Shown piece after piece: positions 23,409 through 36,087 of a stretch of DNA of 64,000 bases. Source of the DNA: Episyrphus balteatus (lineage: Eukaryota > Arthropoda > Insecta > Diptera > Syrphidae); NCBI RefSeq assembly GCF_945859705.1, contig NC_079134.1:161483718-161547717 (forward strand). Direction: 5' to 3'. Below the pieces are notes generated by a model. It was not told where the DNA came from. It saw nothing but the letters and a program-made list of their open reading frames with translations, and searched no databases. The position numbers were made by a program, and so were the translations under genes. How positions within the stretch are numbered: position 1 is the first letter of the stretch; each line of letters opens with the position of its first letter.

Positions 23409-25802
23409 AATTTTTTTTTTTTTTGTCTATTTCTTATTTATGTGATCAATGGTCATGCAGGGATTTGAAATAAGTTCAAGAATAACCAGATTTATTGACC
23501 CGATATGTCTGACAGGAAATGTAGAAAAATCACTTCATCCATCTTCCTTCTTAAAGTTCCCAGCAAGTATTGCCATCCATTTGCCTCTATCTCTTTTCAT
23601 TTCTCATTAAAAACTATTAAACAAACTTCCATTCGAAATTTATTAGAACCACTTTAAACATTTTGATGTCAAACGAATATCTTGCCATAAAAAAACCACT
23701 GAACAAAAAAAAAAAAAAAAAACGAATACAAAATAAGAACTAAAATGCTCTCTCGCCTCGCCAAACTCTCAGACCAACTAACACAGATATTTGATTAATT
23801 AATGTCAAATTAGTGGCAGATTTATTTTATTCAATCCACTATATTCTCCCCTCATTCCTTCCTTATATATAATATAGCTTTGTGAATTCAAAGTAGCGAT
23901 GAGAGATCTGAATTTGCTTATGGCATTTCTCAAACTCGCAAAAACCGCAAAAAGCAGTCGTCCACATAAAATGTATCTTTTTTTTTACCTTCTCTCTTCT
24001 TGCCACTATCGTTGTAGAATAGTCGCTTAGTCTTTGCGTTGGCAATTATTTTATTCAACGAACGGTGAAAATGTAGAATTAAAATACAAAAAAAAAAAAA
24101 AATTGAAAAAAAAAATAAAAACAAACACACCAAGATTTCCATAAATGCAAAAGCATAGCAGCTGAATGTGGTAATTAATTTGCACTTTTGATTGAATGGA
24201 ATGCATTTAGTCAGGCCAGAAAGATAGTGCCAGAGCAGTCAGCACCAACCATCTCAACTTAGCCAGCAGCACACTTGTTACAGAGTTCATTGTATGCATA
24301 CCAAGTATGGGATTTATACAACAACAAGCTTTGGATAAAAAAAAAAAATAAATAATCATGACAACCAGTCAACCTCATTAAGTTGGTGCAAAAAAAAAAT
24401 TGATATGTGTAGTCTGCGTTAGTGCATTTTTATATGTATTCCCCCCAACCAACCTACAAAAAAAGTAGTGCGTTTGCATTCAACTTGTCTGTATCTAAGC
24501 GAGGTATCATCAAGACGACAAACTCGAGAAACAGAGCATAAAAATGATCAGTCAAAGTGGTGCTTAATTTGTGCACATGGTATAGATAGGTAAATCCACT
24601 TTTTTTTTTTTGTTGTGCGCGTGGAAAAATGATACAAAAATGGTTGGTAACCATAAAATATCTTGCAGATACTTTTTTTGTTTGTGTTTTTATTTGGTTT
24701 GTTTGTTTGTTGCTCAGTCAATCATGCGGCAATTGATTGATTTTGTATTTTTTTTTTTGTCATTTTTTTTTTGTACTGCAAGTTATTTCATTCTGCGGTA
24801 TCGTGTAAGTAAAAACCCTCGTTGAATCGATGGATGGAAAAGATACTTTTTCATCTGGTTTAACTGGTTGGCTCTTTTGTGAATTCGTTCGTCGTTGTCC
24901 AGAAGATTCATTGGAAGTTTTTTTTTTTTTTTTTGAGAAATAAAATCCTTTCTAGACCAAATATTGATGAAAAGGTGTGGCTGAGTAGATGAACATAATT
25001 ATAAATGTACACTGTTTACCTCCTGTAAAACTAAGTGGTCGCCATCAACTTGAAAGTCAAAGTTTTCTATCAAACAGTTAAACCACCCTTTTTCTAGTTC
25101 AGTATTTGAATGTTTTGATTTTACCATTTTTTTGGTTTTTTTAGTAGGTACTCCGAGCTAAATAAAAAAAATATTATTTTTCAAAAAAAAAAAAAAATAT
25201 TATTTTTCAAAAAAAAAAAATTAAATTATTTTTTTTTTATTTAGTCTTTGAATAGATTTTTTTTAAGTTGCGTCCTTTACATACTTATTTTATCTAAGGA
25301 CAAAATTTTTAAAAGCATTTACTAACATTTTTCTAAAAAAAAAAAAATATTTTTTTTCACCAAACGAAATTTTTTTTTTTAGAAAATCTTGAAAATATGT
25401 TAATATTTAAATTAGACAGTTATTTTACTGTGTTCAAGGATTTATGAAAATCCAAAGTGCTTCCAAAATAACAAAAAAAAAAAAAAAAAAATTTAGTTTT
25501 GTTTGCTTCATTTAAAATTCCAAATTTTGTATTAAAGATGTGTTACAATATTTTAATGTCTTTGAAAATGTTGTCACTAATTTAGAGTTCTTACTGTAGA
25601 GATACTTAAATTTCAAATGTAAAACACACCACGAAGGACAGGAAATTTATCATTATGTGTATGAATTGTTTGTTTTCTTTATCCTTTCTTTCTTTCTCTC
25701 ACTCGCACTCTCTAGCACTCTTTTGCTTCCTTTTATTTATTTTTTTGCTGCTGCCTCTTTGGCTTATCGTTAAAATGATTTATGAGCTGATTTTACTGGG
25801 TG
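23409..25802. other. Non-coding stretch between array E and the long-TIR element
   Basis: No supported gene. Long A or T runs are frequent (23706-23722, 24089-24103, 24599-24612, 24919-24935). At 25178-25223 a TATTATTTTTCAAAAAAAAA segment is tandemly duplicated. The part at 24200-24330 is less AT-rich and contains CAGCAGCACAC-type words. Nothing else is interpretable. Confidence 0.4.
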
Positions 25803-27313
25803 CGGCGCACTGTTGTCCAAAATGACTTATCTCGTTGCAAAAATCATAACTTTTGAACGGATTGAGGTAGCGGTACAGTTTTTTTTTTTAATTTGAAGGA
25901 AATTTCCAGGGCTGTTACACCAATGAATTTCAAGAAAATTGTTTTACAGGGTGTTTAGGAATCATCGGCCGAAAACCGATTTTCTTAAAAAAAAAAAATA
26001 TTTAAATTAAAATTGGTATGCCATTTTGTAGAAATCACTAATTCACATCTAAAAAAAGTTCAGATTACACTTTTCCATGATATTACGATTATAGAGAATG
26101 CCAAAAAAGTTGGTCCCGGAAGTCCGTCTGTCTGTCTGTCTGTATAAGGATCTACAGCCTAAACGGATGGACCGATTGACTTCAAATTTGGTATGTAGCA
26201 TTTTTTGGAGACCCTCCAGAGGGGTTTTTGGAATTAATTTTTTTGGGCCAAAAATAACGGTACTTGTCATACACCAATTTCAGTAAAGCTGTAATTGCTC
26301 AAAAACGGCTCCAACGATTTTGTTTAAAAAATTCAAATGTAAGTTTGAAAACAAGGTCTATCTTCAAATGAAAAAAATTTTTTTGGAAAATCATTATTAA
26401 CGGTACCTGCCATAGAACGTTTTTTTTTAAATCCGATATTCTCCGAAACGGCTTATTCGATTTCAACGAAACTTTTTTTGAAGAAGCACTTATGTAACTC
26501 AAATATAGGCCAAAAATAAAATTTCAAAAAAATAATTTTTGGATTTTTAAAAAAATTTTGAAATTTTTTTTTGAAAAATAAAATTTTCGAAAACGCGACA
26601 TTGTATTTTTTTGAAATTTTGTTTTTAGATGCGGATTAGTGATTTCTACAAAATGGCATACCAATTTTAATTTAAACATTTTTTTTTAAAGAAAATCTGT
26701 TCCTTCTGCCTTCATTTTTTTTCAAAGTACAAAATCTCGGCAGTGCGCAAGCATGCGCAGCTAAATATTTTTATTTTGGATCAACAATTGATTGGTACAC
26801 ATACCCTATTCGGCTTAATGCATGGAACCGAATGGATTTTTTACGGTACCTGCCATAAAACCGTTTTTTTTCAAATCCGATATTCTCCGAAACGGCTTAT
26901 TCGATTTCAACGAAACTTTTTGCGAAGAAGCACTTATATAACTCAAATATAAGCCAAAAATAAAATTTAAAAAAAATTAATTTTGGATTTTTAAAAAAAT
27001 TTTGAAATTTTTTTTTGAAAAATAAAATTTTCGAAAACGGGACATTGTATTTTTTTGAAATTTTGTTTTTAAATGTGGATTAGTGATTTCTACAAAATGG
27101 CATACCAATTTTAATTTAAACTTTTTTTTTAAAGAAAATCTGTTTTTGGCCGATGATTCCGAAACACCCTGTGAAATAATTTTATTGAAATTCATTGGTA
27201 TAACAGCCCTAGAAATGTCCTTCAAATAAAAAAAAAAATTGTACCGCTAACTCAATCCGTTCAAAAGTTATGATTTTTGCAACGAGATAAGTCATTTTGG
27301 ACAACCGTGCGGC
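25803..27313. mobile_element. Non-autonomous DNA transposon with inverted ends of about 250 bases
   Basis: The left end (25803-26057) and the right end (about 27061-27313) are inverted copies with high identity. They start GCGGCGCACTGTTGTCC on the left and CCGCCGCACGGTTGTCC in inverted form on the right, and continue through AAAATGACTTATCTCG, CATAACTTTTGAACGG, CAGGGTGTTT and GGTATGCCATTTTGTAG. Between them is a direct duplication of about 300 bases (about 26400-26702 and 26844-27145, offset 443-444), beginning CGGTACCTGCCATA. The second copy runs into the right inverted end, and the first carries a partial copy of it. A (GTCT)n tract lies at 26126-26141. No transposase is visible and no certain target duplication was found; the outermost bases are uncertain by a few positions. 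Confidence 0.8.
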
Positions 27314-27559
27314 GGGTAATATTTTATTATCTACGTGCAAAAAATATATAGGAAATGTTTCATGACCTATTCAGATGATTCTATTGTTATAGGTTTGTTT
27401 TTTTTTTTTTTCTATAAGAGGAAGTCATATTACACAGAAAAGAGGTGGTCGTGTTTTGTGTACAAAAAGAGGGTATAAGAAAAAGATAATTCTTTTTTTC
27501 AATTCAAGTTATAGTTGAATAAGTTATCAATCAGAAAAAATAAATATTTTTTTTTTAAA
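27314..27559. other. Short non-coding spacer
   Basis: AT-rich sequence between the long-TIR element and the next GGCGCC box. Nothing recognisable is present. Confidence 0.4.
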
Positions 27560-27715
27560 TGGCGCCCAACGCAGAAAAGTAAAATGTAATTAAACCGAAA
27601 AATCTTATATTTTTTTGTTAAATTTGTGACTAAACGTGTGTTTTTATCACAGAATAAATCAAATGTGACAGAAAAAAAAATTTAAGTATTGTGTCTTAAG
27701 TATCGCCCAACGCAA
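27560..27715 (+). repeat. GGCGCC-box pair F (plus)
   Basis: A standard box TTAAATGGCGCCCAACG has its TGG at 27560. A degraded one, TTAAGTATCGCCCAACG, has the equivalent position at 27701, one monomer (141 bases) further. The second has lost the GGCGCC palindrome but keeps the CGCCCAACG half. Confidence 0.75.
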
Positions 27716-29501
27716 AAAAAAAAATGTTTGTTTTTGTTATCTTTTTAACTCAGGTTTGCTATGTACAATAATCGTTTCAATAAATGTCTTCACGGAACAC
27801 CGAATTCCCTCCTCCACTAAACACTAATTTCACGAGGAATTTTGATTATGAAACACTGCTTTAAGATATTCCTGTGGTGACGAACTTCTCTTCATACCGT
27901 CCGCGTCCTAATAAATTCATATACTCCTGTTCAAAAGTTTTCAAACCACATATTATTTCATTATTTTGTTCTACATATTTTACCTACCCAAATTCTAAAT
28001 ATAGAGATAAGCCTTTTTAACGGATCAAAGGTATCATGTTCCAATTAACCAAACGATTAAACTTTAATAAATACAACCCATTACACACAAACAGAAACAA
28101 AAAAATACCCACTCTATCCAAAAAAAAAAAAAAAAAAAAAAAAACACGCCTTAAGTAAGCAAACAAACACAAAAAAAAAAGGTTTAACAATTTTAAAATT
28201 TAATTTCACCTGCAGCAGCACAAAATTTACTTCGTTTCGTAGTATTTTTATATTGATGTATGTATTTTTGTATCTATAACACCTGCATGATGTGGTGTCA
28301 TAATTAATTCAGTGCTACATTTCAACCGAGACTATAATATGTGTAGTTAATTTTTTTTTTTTTTTTCAAAACTAAATTCCACATTCACAAAGCTGCTCTA
28401 GTATCTCAAAAGATACTTGTAGAAAAATTTTTTATACTGCGTCATCAAATTCACATAAAATATATACGCACGAGATGTTTAGAGGGGGACTTAGAGAGAA
28501 GAGTTAGGAGGCTAGCTAATTTCATTCATTTAACGAATTGACGCACATCTATACTCGTGTACCCACATTGCAAAGCAAAAGGAAGTAGCTATATAAGTAT
28601 GAACAAGTAGGTACCCTACTACGCCGCATGGTACGCACATACCTACATGAACATTAAGATATATATTTCTTTTTTCTACATGCCAGTATAGATAAACGAA
28701 GGCATAGAAATATATTTTACGACTTACGATTACGAACATGTCGAGTTGAGAGAGACTTGTGTGTACGGTGGGTACGAGGTACGGTGTACATTTTCGTAGT
28801 GGAATGAGTTGTACACCCTTCTTCTTCCATTTTGTGTGCGATGGAATTTCATTTTCAATCGCTTAACGCTCTCATAAGCGTTTTTACGCTTCATAAATCA
28901 AATAAATGACAGGCGCGCGCAAAGAAGTCAGAAAATGCAAAAGAAAAGTTAAAAAAAAAAAACAAAATAGAAACAATTTCACCACGACAACAAAAAGAAA
29001 AAAAAACATATGATTGTGTGCAAAAGTGTGTATAACAGTGCGCGACCATGGTGATATGAGATGGAAACAAAATTGAATGAAGGGGGGCCATAGGAAATAT
29101 TAAGGAAACCATTTTCATGTCAATATTTACCTTTGCATTCAATATATACTTTTACTTTGTTTCCCTTGTCACAGGGTATTTTTATATCTATATATATACG
29201 ACTCGACGTTGACTACCTACCCGCGGGTATATTTTGAGTGGGAAAAAAGTCACACAATCTCAATCAGAAGGTAAATCAAATAAGAAAACATAAATATTTT
29301 ATCAAGAAGTGTGGATACTTTTATTTATTTAAATTTATATTTTATTTATGTTTAAAAGAGGTTTCATTAAATATTTTGTTTTTCTCTTTGATGATTGCGG
29401 TGTATTATTTAGTTGCTGTTGACCTTTTTAATTCACATTTGGTAATAGTTAATTGGAAAGGATAGCATTGAAAAGAAGAAAAAAATATATATTTCTTTAA
29501 G
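27716..29501. other. Non-coding stretch between box groups F and G
   Basis: No supported gene. A run of 25 A residues lies at 28120-28144. The part at 28500-28870 has more mixed composition with many GTAC words (CGTGTACC, GGTACGCAC, GGGTACGAGGTACGGTGTAC) and could be regulatory. An ACGACTCGACG-containing patch lies near 29198-29208. Confidence 0.4.
28120..28144 (+). repeat. Poly(A) run of 25 bases
   Basis: An uninterrupted run of A. It is among the longest homopolymers in the window; no adjacent retroposon body or target duplication was recognised. Confidence 0.9.
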
Positions 29502-30268
29502 TGGCGCCCAACGTAGGTATTTTTTTTTTTTTTAATTTTATTTTAAAGCAAATGTGTTTAGAGCGCACTTATAACATTTCTAATAACTACCAGATTAAGA
29601 ACCACACACACACAAAATATTTTTTTTTTTTAAGTGGCGCCCAACGTCGGATTTTTTGTTTTATTACTAAAAAACAAGTGTGTCTAGCGTGTTGCACCTT
29701 TGGTCATTTCTCATTCATACTTTTAGCTTGTATTAGCTGCAGTTTTATGTACAAAGATATGACCAAAACTTAAAAAAAAATACTTTTTTTTTCAAATGGC
29801 GCCCAACGCGGAAAAAAATATTTTTTTTAGTCAGTTTGAATAGAGTTTCCAATGGATCATTGAGAATTTTGTTTCGAATAAAAAAATGTTACTATGGAGA
29901 GCTTCCAGAGAGTTGACCGCAGAAAAAATCAAAAACACATGTTTTGAGTTAAAAAAAAGGATTTTGTAGGTAAGTGGCACCCAACGCAGAAAAAATTTTT
30001 TTTTACGTTTGAGTAGAGCTTTCAATAGGTCGATGGTTATTTGGAATATTGTTTGGAATAACAAAAGTAAATAGGAAAATCAATCAAAGATATGATTAGA
30101 ACAAATAAAAATTTTTTTTTTTCTTGAGTCAGTTTGATCTTCTAGTGGATTGTCGCTTATTGGAAATCTTATTTGGAAATATAACAAATGTTAAAATGTA
30201 TCGCAGCAAAAAATATCGATCTAATTACAGGTAAAACAAACATTTTTTTTAAAGTGGCGCCCAACGCA
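29502..30268 (+). repeat. GGCGCC-box tandem array G (plus, 5 boxes and one box-less unit)
   Basis: Boxes start at 29502, 29635, 29797, 29975 (variant GGCACC) and 30255. Three successive monomers share GTCAGTTTGAATAGAG-like, CAATGGATC-like and TTTGGAATA-like segments at about 29830, 30010 and 30127. The monomer starting near 30110 lacks a box where one would be expected, so the box can be lost while the monomer persists. Confidence 0.85.
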
Positions 30269-32275
30269 GGAAAAAAATATTTGTAGTTGCATGGGAAAGA
30301 ATGACCTCAAAAGAGAATTAAGAATTGCCACAACCCAAAGAGTGAAGCTAAAACACACTTAAAAAAAATCCCTTTGGCGACTGAACGTACCCTAATTAAA
30401 TAAATCAAGCTGCAGGAATGTAGCTAGATTTATAAATATTTCATACATAAAACTGAATATTTTCTATGAATATTTAATTTTCATTTCAAAAATTGTTTGG
30501 CAAATTTGAAAAACCAAAAAACAAAAGAATCTAATTTGCCCAGCAAATAAATTAAACATCCATGCATGCTTTTGCCAAACTTAAATTCCAATATGTTCGC
30601 ATGTATGTAGATTATAGTATGTTTGAAGGTATCAAGCAAAAACTCATTTAATTTTGAATACCATTAGCGGTTTTGTTAATCGGCTTACTTAATTAAAAAT
30701 TGAACATAAATTCAATTTCCAAATTATGTTGTTTCAATAAACATTATATTCTCCCCACAGTTCTCCTCACTCTCGGACACACACACAAACCTAAAACACT
30801 CTATCTATCTATACATGGTCAATAACCATTTAATTATTCTTTAATTTATATTACCATACGCTGCGGTGGCAACAATCCGGATTAATACCTATCTGACTAT
30901 CTAAATCTAAATAAAAAAATATACACAAAAAAAAAAAAAAAAAAAAACACACATATAAACCTTCTTTTTTTTCTAATTTAATCAGTTAAATCTGTTTGGT
31001 ATGTAATAAAATACACAAAATGTTTGATTTTTGTATTGATTTTGAAAATAAAAAATATCTTTTAAACAATTTTATTATAATTGTGTTAAAAATTTATTTT
31101 ATTTTTTTTTTTTTCAACTCATTTATTAACAAAAAAAAATAATTAACGACAACGGTGACGATGTAGATATATTAAATGTTTTTAAAATTAACTTTTAGAT
31201 AATAAATTAATTATACAAAGTTGGAAAAAAAAAAAACAAACAAAACAGAAGGCCATCAAACAAATTTATTCTCGTTGAAAATGAAATTCCAAGAATTTAA
31301 TCGGATTCATTCATCCACATCCACATAACTATTATAATACCTCCCAGCAGCAGCAGCAGCTTCCCAAAGACCAGGCCTGTCGTATAGAACTCTATGAAGG
31401 CGCATCTCCTCCATCATCATTGACTTGGCATGAAATAAAAAAAAAAAAAAACAACAACAACAAAAATAAATAAAAATGCCCACTGTAAATGTTTGCTTGG
31501 ATGGCGAGAAAGAAAATCTTCCACTTTAGTTGGGACCCCCTCTGTCTTCAACCCTCTTCTCTATATCAGCTCTGCGTTTATCTGGCCTCCTCTTCTGTTC
31601 ATAAAAAAAACTCACAGAAGCGCCTACTTCAAAGAATCTACCATACACGAGAAAATATCTACAAACTACGAGAGATACAAAAAGGCAATCCAAAAAAGAT
31701 ACACACAGAGAGACTATAAATAACGAAGGCAAAAACTAAGAAGAAGGCATACAGAATGGATTCTGAGAGATACATTTTGTTTCTGTGTTTTTTTTTTTTT
31801 TTTTTTTGATTTTGTGTCGTGGAATAATCCTAAAGTCAATATTTGATTTTAAGTAGAATGGCAAAATAAAATTAAAAAAAAAAAAACAGAAAATTGTCAG
31901 TCGTTTTGGCAAACGTCAGATTCTCTCTATGAGCGTTTATACAATATTAATGTTCTTTGTCAATTATGTATCCACGTCGTATATATGCAAAAGCAATGAA
32001 GATATACGTAGACTCTTCGTAAGTCGTCGTCGTAATATGAGGAGGCGCATTTATTTACTTGAAGTATTGAAAGTGCCATTAGGATAATGTATCTATCACT
32101 TAGGAGCTCTATGTTGATTTGGTTGATGTGTTTGTTTATTTCTTTTTTTTTTTTTTATTTTTTTAAATATTTAAGAAATTATTAAGAAAGCATCTCTTGT
32201 TCATGGTTGAGGAGAAAGTTTAAGTGATAAAATTAATTTAGAATTAGAATGTATCACAGAATGTTATATGAACAT
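30269..32275. other. Non-coding stretch, AT-rich
   Basis: No supported gene. It contains A-runs (30926-30946, 31439-31452), T-runs (31108-31120, 31788-31807), a CAGCAGCAGCAGC tract at 31349-31361 and a CGTCGTCGTCG tract at about 32024-32033. Open frames at 31489-31732 lie on both strands and in overlapping frames, with no recognisable domain. Confidence 0.4.
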
Positions 32276-32944
32276 TAGGGTGGTCCAATTTTTTGGTTTT
32301 TACATTTCCGTTGTTCCCCACTCAAAAAATTGGTTGCATATGTGTTTTGTATTACACACGTGAAATTTCAGCTTTTTAGGTGAAGTGTAAGTGGGCGCTC
32401 AACAAGCTCAAAGTTTTTGCTCACATGCTGTTATAGCTGGGTCCTCATGCCTAGTTATTAACTCTTGTTTTGATTTATCAAGTGGATTAAGTTATGATGT
32501 GGTAAAGTTTTTCATAAAGAACCAATAGTTAAGTGATATTTTCACAGATAATAATAATTTTTGTTCATTTAAATTCGTGTGTAAGTATTTTTTGCTTAAA
32601 GTTAACAAAACAGAATTAATCAATGAAATACGAGCTAGTGACTCAAAACCAAAGAAACATGAAAATCATTTACATGGTTGTCGGGAACATGCGTGCTTCT
32701 GCTTATCATGTTTAAGCCAAATTCCAACCTCAAGCCAAGTCCTAATACAATATAATCAGATATTAAGGGTAAGGTAAGGGTAACAAAGTCTAATATTCCA
32801 AAGCTGATGAGCGCCCTCTTCCTTTTACTTTTGATTGCTAAAACTTTCAGCATGTGTTGGTATTGATGGCCATAGCAAAATAATGGGTGGGGAACTAATG
32901 AATTATATGGTTTATTTTTTTGCCTTATAACGTGGACCACACTA
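32276..32944. mobile_element. Non-autonomous hAT-type transposon (MITE)
   Basis: A perfect 8-base direct duplication ATGAACAT flanks the element (32268-32275 and 32945-32952). The inverted termini are TAGGGTGGTCCA on the left and TAGTGTGGTCCA on the right, 11 of 12 matching. The inverted similarity continues further in, with GTTCCCCACYCA and a GGGCGCTCA segment about 115 bases from each end. An 8-base target duplication and YAGNG termini are the hallmarks of the hAT superfamily. At 669 bases and without a transposase domain it is non-autonomous. Intact duplications suggest fairly recent insertion. Confidence 0.9.
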
Positions 32945-32989
32945 ATGAACATTTTGTTGTCATGGCAAATCACTGGGTGATCTACTATT

Positions 32990-34195
32990 TACGGTTTGCG
33001 TGATATTTACCAGATTGATCTGTGATACATACCTACCGAAGTCAACCCATGATATCACAATAATTTGTAATATAAACCAGACCAACTTGTGATATTAACG
33101 TACTCGTGGAACTTGAGAAATTCATACTTTAATATGCCAAATTAAACTGTCATACTTACCAGGGCAACCTGCGCTACCGGAATTAGCCCGTGATACTTAT
33201 ACTCCATGATAGATACGTAATACTGGAACATGTGATACTTACCGTGATATATATCAGTGTGATCAAGCAACTAATAATCTCACAACAGTGTGTTATATAT
33301 ATCAGCGAACTTGTGATACTTGTGAAACTAAGTTGATCAATTCATGATATATACCAAATTAACATGTGATATCTACTAGGGTGACCTATATGTAACTCGT
33401 GATACTCATACTGAACTTAAGAAGGTAATCCGTGATACTAAACAATGCGTGATATATACCAAAGCAACTTGTGATACCATCGGAGCAACTTGTGAAACTT
33501 AATTGAGCAATTCATGATCCATACCAAATTAACCTGTGATAATAACTTGCGTTACCAGAATCAACCCGTAGTACTTCTAGTAATTGATCTATGCGAGACT
33601 ATACTGTTATACTTATTGGGGCAACCAGCTCTACTGGAGTATTCCGTGATACTAACCGAAGTAGCCCGTGATATTTAACAGACTAATCCATGACACTCCA
33701 AAGAAATCTATACCCTATACAGCTGTGATACTCACCACGGCATCCCGTGATTTTTACTAAAAGCAATCCGTGATACTATTACTATTATAGAAATCCACAA
33801 TATATGCATATCGAAACGATTTATGGCACTTCCCTAACCAATTTGTGATCAATACCAGAGTAACTTGTGATACTTACAGGGGCATCCCGTGATACTGAAA
33901 TTATTAGTGATAAGATGAATAAAACCATTATACTAACCGTAGTAATTCGCGTTCGCGACATATATTGAGGAACTTATGATTCTTACCGAACCAGAGTAAC
34001 TTGTAATACCTACTGGGACAAAAAAAAAAAACAATAAAACCACCAGGTTTATTTGACCGTAATACATACCTTGAATTTCATGATATTTACCGCGATATTT
34101 ATCTGATCAACCCGGGATATTAAGGCCACCAGTTACACTTATCAAAGCAATCCGTAAAGAAAGTAATATGTGATATGAGACGTGTGATACCTTTG
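32990..34195 (+). repeat. Degenerate GTGATACT minisatellite, about 1.2 kb
   Basis: The segment consists of dozens of imperfect copies of a roughly 20-24 base unit, approximately TGTGATACTTACCAGAGCAA (with CC). Typical copies read CGTGATACTTAYC, TGTGATATWTACCA or CATGATAT, each followed by a purine-rich AGCAACC or ARYCAACC tail. The copies are too diverged for simple recent slippage. It starts about 40 bases after the hAT element and ends near a GTGATACC at 34184-34191. No open frame of interest runs through it. Confidence 0.75.
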
Positions 34196-36087
34196 TTTCT
34201 CTTAATTTCTTATTCAGATCAGCCATTTTTATATCGAAGTAACAGTTATTGCCAACTCAAAACACACTCAAATCGCAAAAAAAAAACTACAAAATTAGAT
34301 TATTACGCTACATCTGTTGTCAATCAATTCTCATTTACGTATTTCTACCTATAAACTAATGCTAAAACGAACAAATAATTTCGAATAAATTATTACAAAA
34401 TTCTCTTTGTAATAAGTCCAAAATTGTTTACAAAGCTCCATTGTGTTTTAATTTATCTATATCGCAACACAAAAGTGTTTACACAAAAATCAATAAGAAA
34501 ATGTTTACTTTTAACCTAGCAAAGTTATAGATATACCTTTCCCAAACCTCTCTGAATAGAAATAAAATAACCTCCCTGAAAATGTTATATTTATCTTGAT
34601 TGCAATAGATAAACAAAAATGTCATTAATAGATATCGCACCTCATCGATATATATATACTCCACTTGAATAAAAAACAACAACAAAAAAATATAAATCGA
34701 ATAGGTAGGTTTAATAACTAATAATAAACCTAATATGTGTGAGAACAATAATCACCTATTAAGCCCTATAAATGTTTGTTTACAAGCTTCAAATCACTAT
34801 GATTCCACCTTCAAAAACACACATAACAACAAAGAGAAAAAAAAAACACAAAACAAATCGCGCGAAAATAAAAAAATATCTAAATACCCTTATACTCGTT
34901 ATTTTTTGTATCTGTGATAAAATTATGGCTTCCATACGTTTTTCCCCCCTACTCACCACCATGACATTGTGTCATTTTTTTTTTCACATCACGCTCTATT
35001 GTATGAATGCAGTCAATTATCACTCACGCAAGCTATATACTCATCAGAATGACGGGCGAGCCGAACAGTGACAAAAAAAATTACCAAAGCGTGAACTGAC
35101 AATCATCAAATGCAACAACAACGAATAAACTATTATATGACAATGGCATCGACATCATTATTATAGTTTAATTATTATTCACCTTCATTTTATTTATTAA
35201 TTGTATACAACACACATCACAGCTTTTAGCTCTCAGATAGACATATAGGTAAAATAAAAAAAAAAATAAATAAAAAGTATCACTACCGGCAATCTGTGTG
35301 ACAGCGAATTAAAAATAATAAAAATAAAATACACGAGCATTCATCAACGAATTGTGTCATTTGATGCTTCATTGCTGTTCTATAAGCCGCATTAAGCCAT
35401 CGACGACGATAAACATATATCTACTATAACTCAGAGTAAAAATACCCACATCCACACAATAAATATTGAAAAATCAGATAAAATATTTATACAACACAGA
35501 AGCGAAACTAAAGTAACGAATGATATTTAATTACTCAGCTCTATCATTTGCTCGTTGCTGTCCATGCCGCTGCTGTTTCTGTTCCCCCTTTTTGCTGCTA
35601 TAGTTATGCTCATCTCGTCACACTACCCACTCAAGTTCGTGTATGTGGAAATTATCCCCAAAGATGAACAAAAAAAATATAAAACAAAATCGTGAAAAAT
35701 GTTTATCTGCTCACATTTGTATCTGTATATCTCCACTCTGTACCTGTTTAGCTCTAAAGCATACCTACGTTCCATGCATCGTCGACGAATGTCGAGAATC
35801 GAGAGTTTTTTTCACTGAACCAGAAAGTGCCATCCAGCAGCAGCAGGGCATCACACACAAAAAGGATGATGCCATGGGCTATGCCTTCAATTTGAAATCC
35901 CCTGCTTGTCTCACTGTGTTTGATTCCCTTACGTTTAAGTCTTTTGGGTTTGAGTTTAGTTCATGTTCGTTTAAAAGGTAGGAACTTTTAGAGTGTTCAT
36001 AGTCTGGAAAGTCTAGTTGGGTTTGGTGTGATCCAATCATACTATTCAAAGATTTTTACAAAGTCTACTAAGCCAACTAACAATTTT
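34196..36087. other. Non-coding stretch
   Basis: No supported gene. It is AT-rich with A-runs (34276-34285, 35255-35264). The parts at 34960-35070 and 35560-35960 are of mixed composition (ATGCATCGTCGACGAATGTCGAGAATCG at 35774-35801 is CpG-containing; CCAGCAGCAGCAGG at 35834-35847). The open frame at 35643-35981 shows no recognisable domain. Confidence 0.4.

Noticed and set aside
26049..26286. Overlapping ORFs around the (GTCT)n tract
   Set aside because: They lie inside the long-TIR element, on both strands, and derive from its repeat sequence; not a transposase.
32389..32405. GTGGGCGCTCAACAAG as a further GGCGCC box
   Set aside because: It is part of the inverted terminal region of the hAT element (a matching inverted copy lies near 32808) and lacks the GGCGCC palindrome.
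32635..32973. 112-residue minus-strand ORF as a hAT transposase remnant
   Set aside because: It spans the right end and target duplication of the element and shows no transposase features.
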